Shown here: positions 6,445 to 6,948 of the stretch, piece by piece
How the letters are laid out: each line of letters opens with the position of its first letter
How positions within the stretch are numbered: position 1 is the stretch's first letter
Source of the DNA: an uncultured Coriobacteriaceae bacterium
Lineage (GTDB): Bacteria; Actinomycetota; Coriobacteriia; Coriobacteriales; QAMH01
Assembly: GCA_900556425.1 (NCBI GenBank)
Contig: USOR01000043.1
Location: forward strand, 1 to 6,948
Reading direction: 5' to 3'
Length of the DNA: 6,948 nt
The notes under the pieces: generated by a model
Database searches by the model: none
What the model was told of the DNA's origin: nothing
The model's input: the letters and a program-made list of their open reading frames with translations, nothing else
Program-made: the position numbers and the translations under genes

Positions 6445-6689
6445 AGCGGCAACTCCATTCTATATTGCGGCCGGCTAAAGCCAGGCGCCTTCACACGCGG
6501 CGCCCCGGCAGTCGACGCACCTCCACCGCCGGCGACTACGTTCGAGTTCGCCGCAGCATGTTTCGTCGAAGATGCTTCCGCGCCAACGCGCCGAAAGCAC
6601 GTTGCGCTTTGCACCAAGAAGTCATAGTACGAGAGAGCGTTCGCGCAACTTGCCGAGAGTGCGATATGGTTGTGCAGCTGTAAGCTGGC
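6445..6689. other. Intergenic region with two GC-rich potential hairpins and no recognised gene
   Basis: This 245-base gap separates the HAD stop from the MFS start. GGCGCC at 6484-6489 and 6499-6504 can pair across 9 bases, about 40 bases before the MFS ATG. GCGCCAACG (6580-6588) and CGTTGCGC (6600-6607) pair with one bulged base across an 11-base loop. CAGCT/AGCTG near 6676-6688 forms a small stem just after the HAD stop. None is followed by a T-run, and no convincing -35/-10 pair for the MFS operon was seen. Open frames here overlap the MFS start and lack family features. Confidence 0.5.
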
Positions 6690-6947
6690 CTAGATGCCCA
6701 GTCGATCCGCGAGCTCTGTTAGCGAATCGCACATGAACGTGGGACGCTCGGCCGCCAGGGCCTCGCGCGGGAACATGCCCCAGAGAGCGGCGGCGGTAGC
6801 GCAGCCAGCAGCGTTGCCAGCTTGGATGTCGAAGGGACTGTCGCCCACGTAAAGACTGCATTCTGGCGCCACGCCCAAAAGCTCGCAGCCTCGCAGAATG
6901 GGGCCGGGAGCTGGCTTATGCTTGGGCCAATCGTCATGGCCGATGAG
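6690..6947 (-). CDS. HAD-superfamily phosphatase, C-terminal part (phosphoglycolate phosphatase-like); N-terminus beyond the right edge
   Basis: The last 85 codons of the gene are present, ending in TAG at 6690-6692, and the frame is open to the right edge. Two HAD catalytic motifs are visible. KHKPAPGPIL holds the motif III Lys that steadies the phosphoaspartyl intermediate. YVGDSPFDIQAGNAAGC is motif IV, with the Asp pair that binds magnesium. The following ATAAALWGMFPREAL stretch is the usual C-terminal part of the Gph/PpaX-like subgroup. The nucleophile Asp of motif I and the cap domain lie outside the window, so the substrate cannot be judged. The gene ends 245 bases before the MFS start and is probably a separate transcription unit. 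An internal TTG at 6878 is not the true start, since homology to the motif III region extends upstream of it. Confidence 0.9.
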   Translation of the reverse strand, partial: LIGHDDWPKHKPAPGPILRGCELLGVAPECSLYVGDSPFDIQAGNAAGCATAAALWGMFPREALAAERPTFMCDSLTELADRLGI

Positions 6948-6948
6948 G

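Noticed and set aside
6208..6627. Plus-strand frame of 139 codons running over the MFS start
   Set aside because: It is antisense to the MFS N-terminus and the intergenic region; it has no recognisable domain and no clear ribosome binding site.
1..6948. CRISPR array, tRNA, rRNA or insertion sequence
   Set aside because: No regularly spaced repeats, tRNA-like cloverleaf, rRNA segments, transposase or terminal inverted repeats were seen.

Overview
The window is a compact stretch in which every recognisable gene lies on the minus strand. It reads from right to left: the tail of a HAD-family phosphatase, a 14-TM-type MFS transporter, an APC-superfamily permease, a 32-residue hydrophobic peptide, a LysR-type regulator, and a large molybdopterin oxidoreductase that runs off the left edge. 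The sequence gives no direct taxonomic marker. A cytoplasmic-looking transhydroxylase/catechol-dehydroxylase-type molybdoenzyme, its own regulator, transporters nearby and moderately high G+C together suggest an anaerobic gut actinobacterium of the Eggerthellaceae/Coriobacteriia kind. This is inference only.

Right part (about 3390-6948): the HAD gene ends at 6690. After a 245-base non-coding gap holding two GC-rich potential hairpins, the MFS gene (4993-6444) and the APC permease (3559-4980) form a tight pair, with the MFS stop codon embedded in the permease ribosome binding site. Downstream of the permease, behind a good ribosome binding site, is a previously unlisted 32-codon reading frame (3387-3485) for a single-span membrane peptide. 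It is a candidate transporter accessory subunit.

Left part (1-3224): a LysR-type regulator (2304-3224) is followed in the same direction by a 212-base intergenic region rich in repeats: three TTGAC words, a 7-bp dyad and a 5-bp dyad. Then comes the molybdoenzyme gene, which starts with TTG at 2091 and is open for all 697 codons visible. The enzyme has a Cys-rich N-terminus, no Tat signal, and the sequence landmarks of the DMSO reductase superfamily. Its closest recognisable resemblance is to the pyrogallol transhydroxylase/catechol dehydroxylase group. Its C-terminal pterin-binding domain, and any small Fe-S partner gene, would lie beyond the left edge.

A working model is that the LysR protein senses a substrate, probably aromatic, and switches on the molybdoenzyme. 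The MFS-APC-peptide operon may move that substrate, its product or an amino acid. The link between the two blocks rests on adjacency alone.
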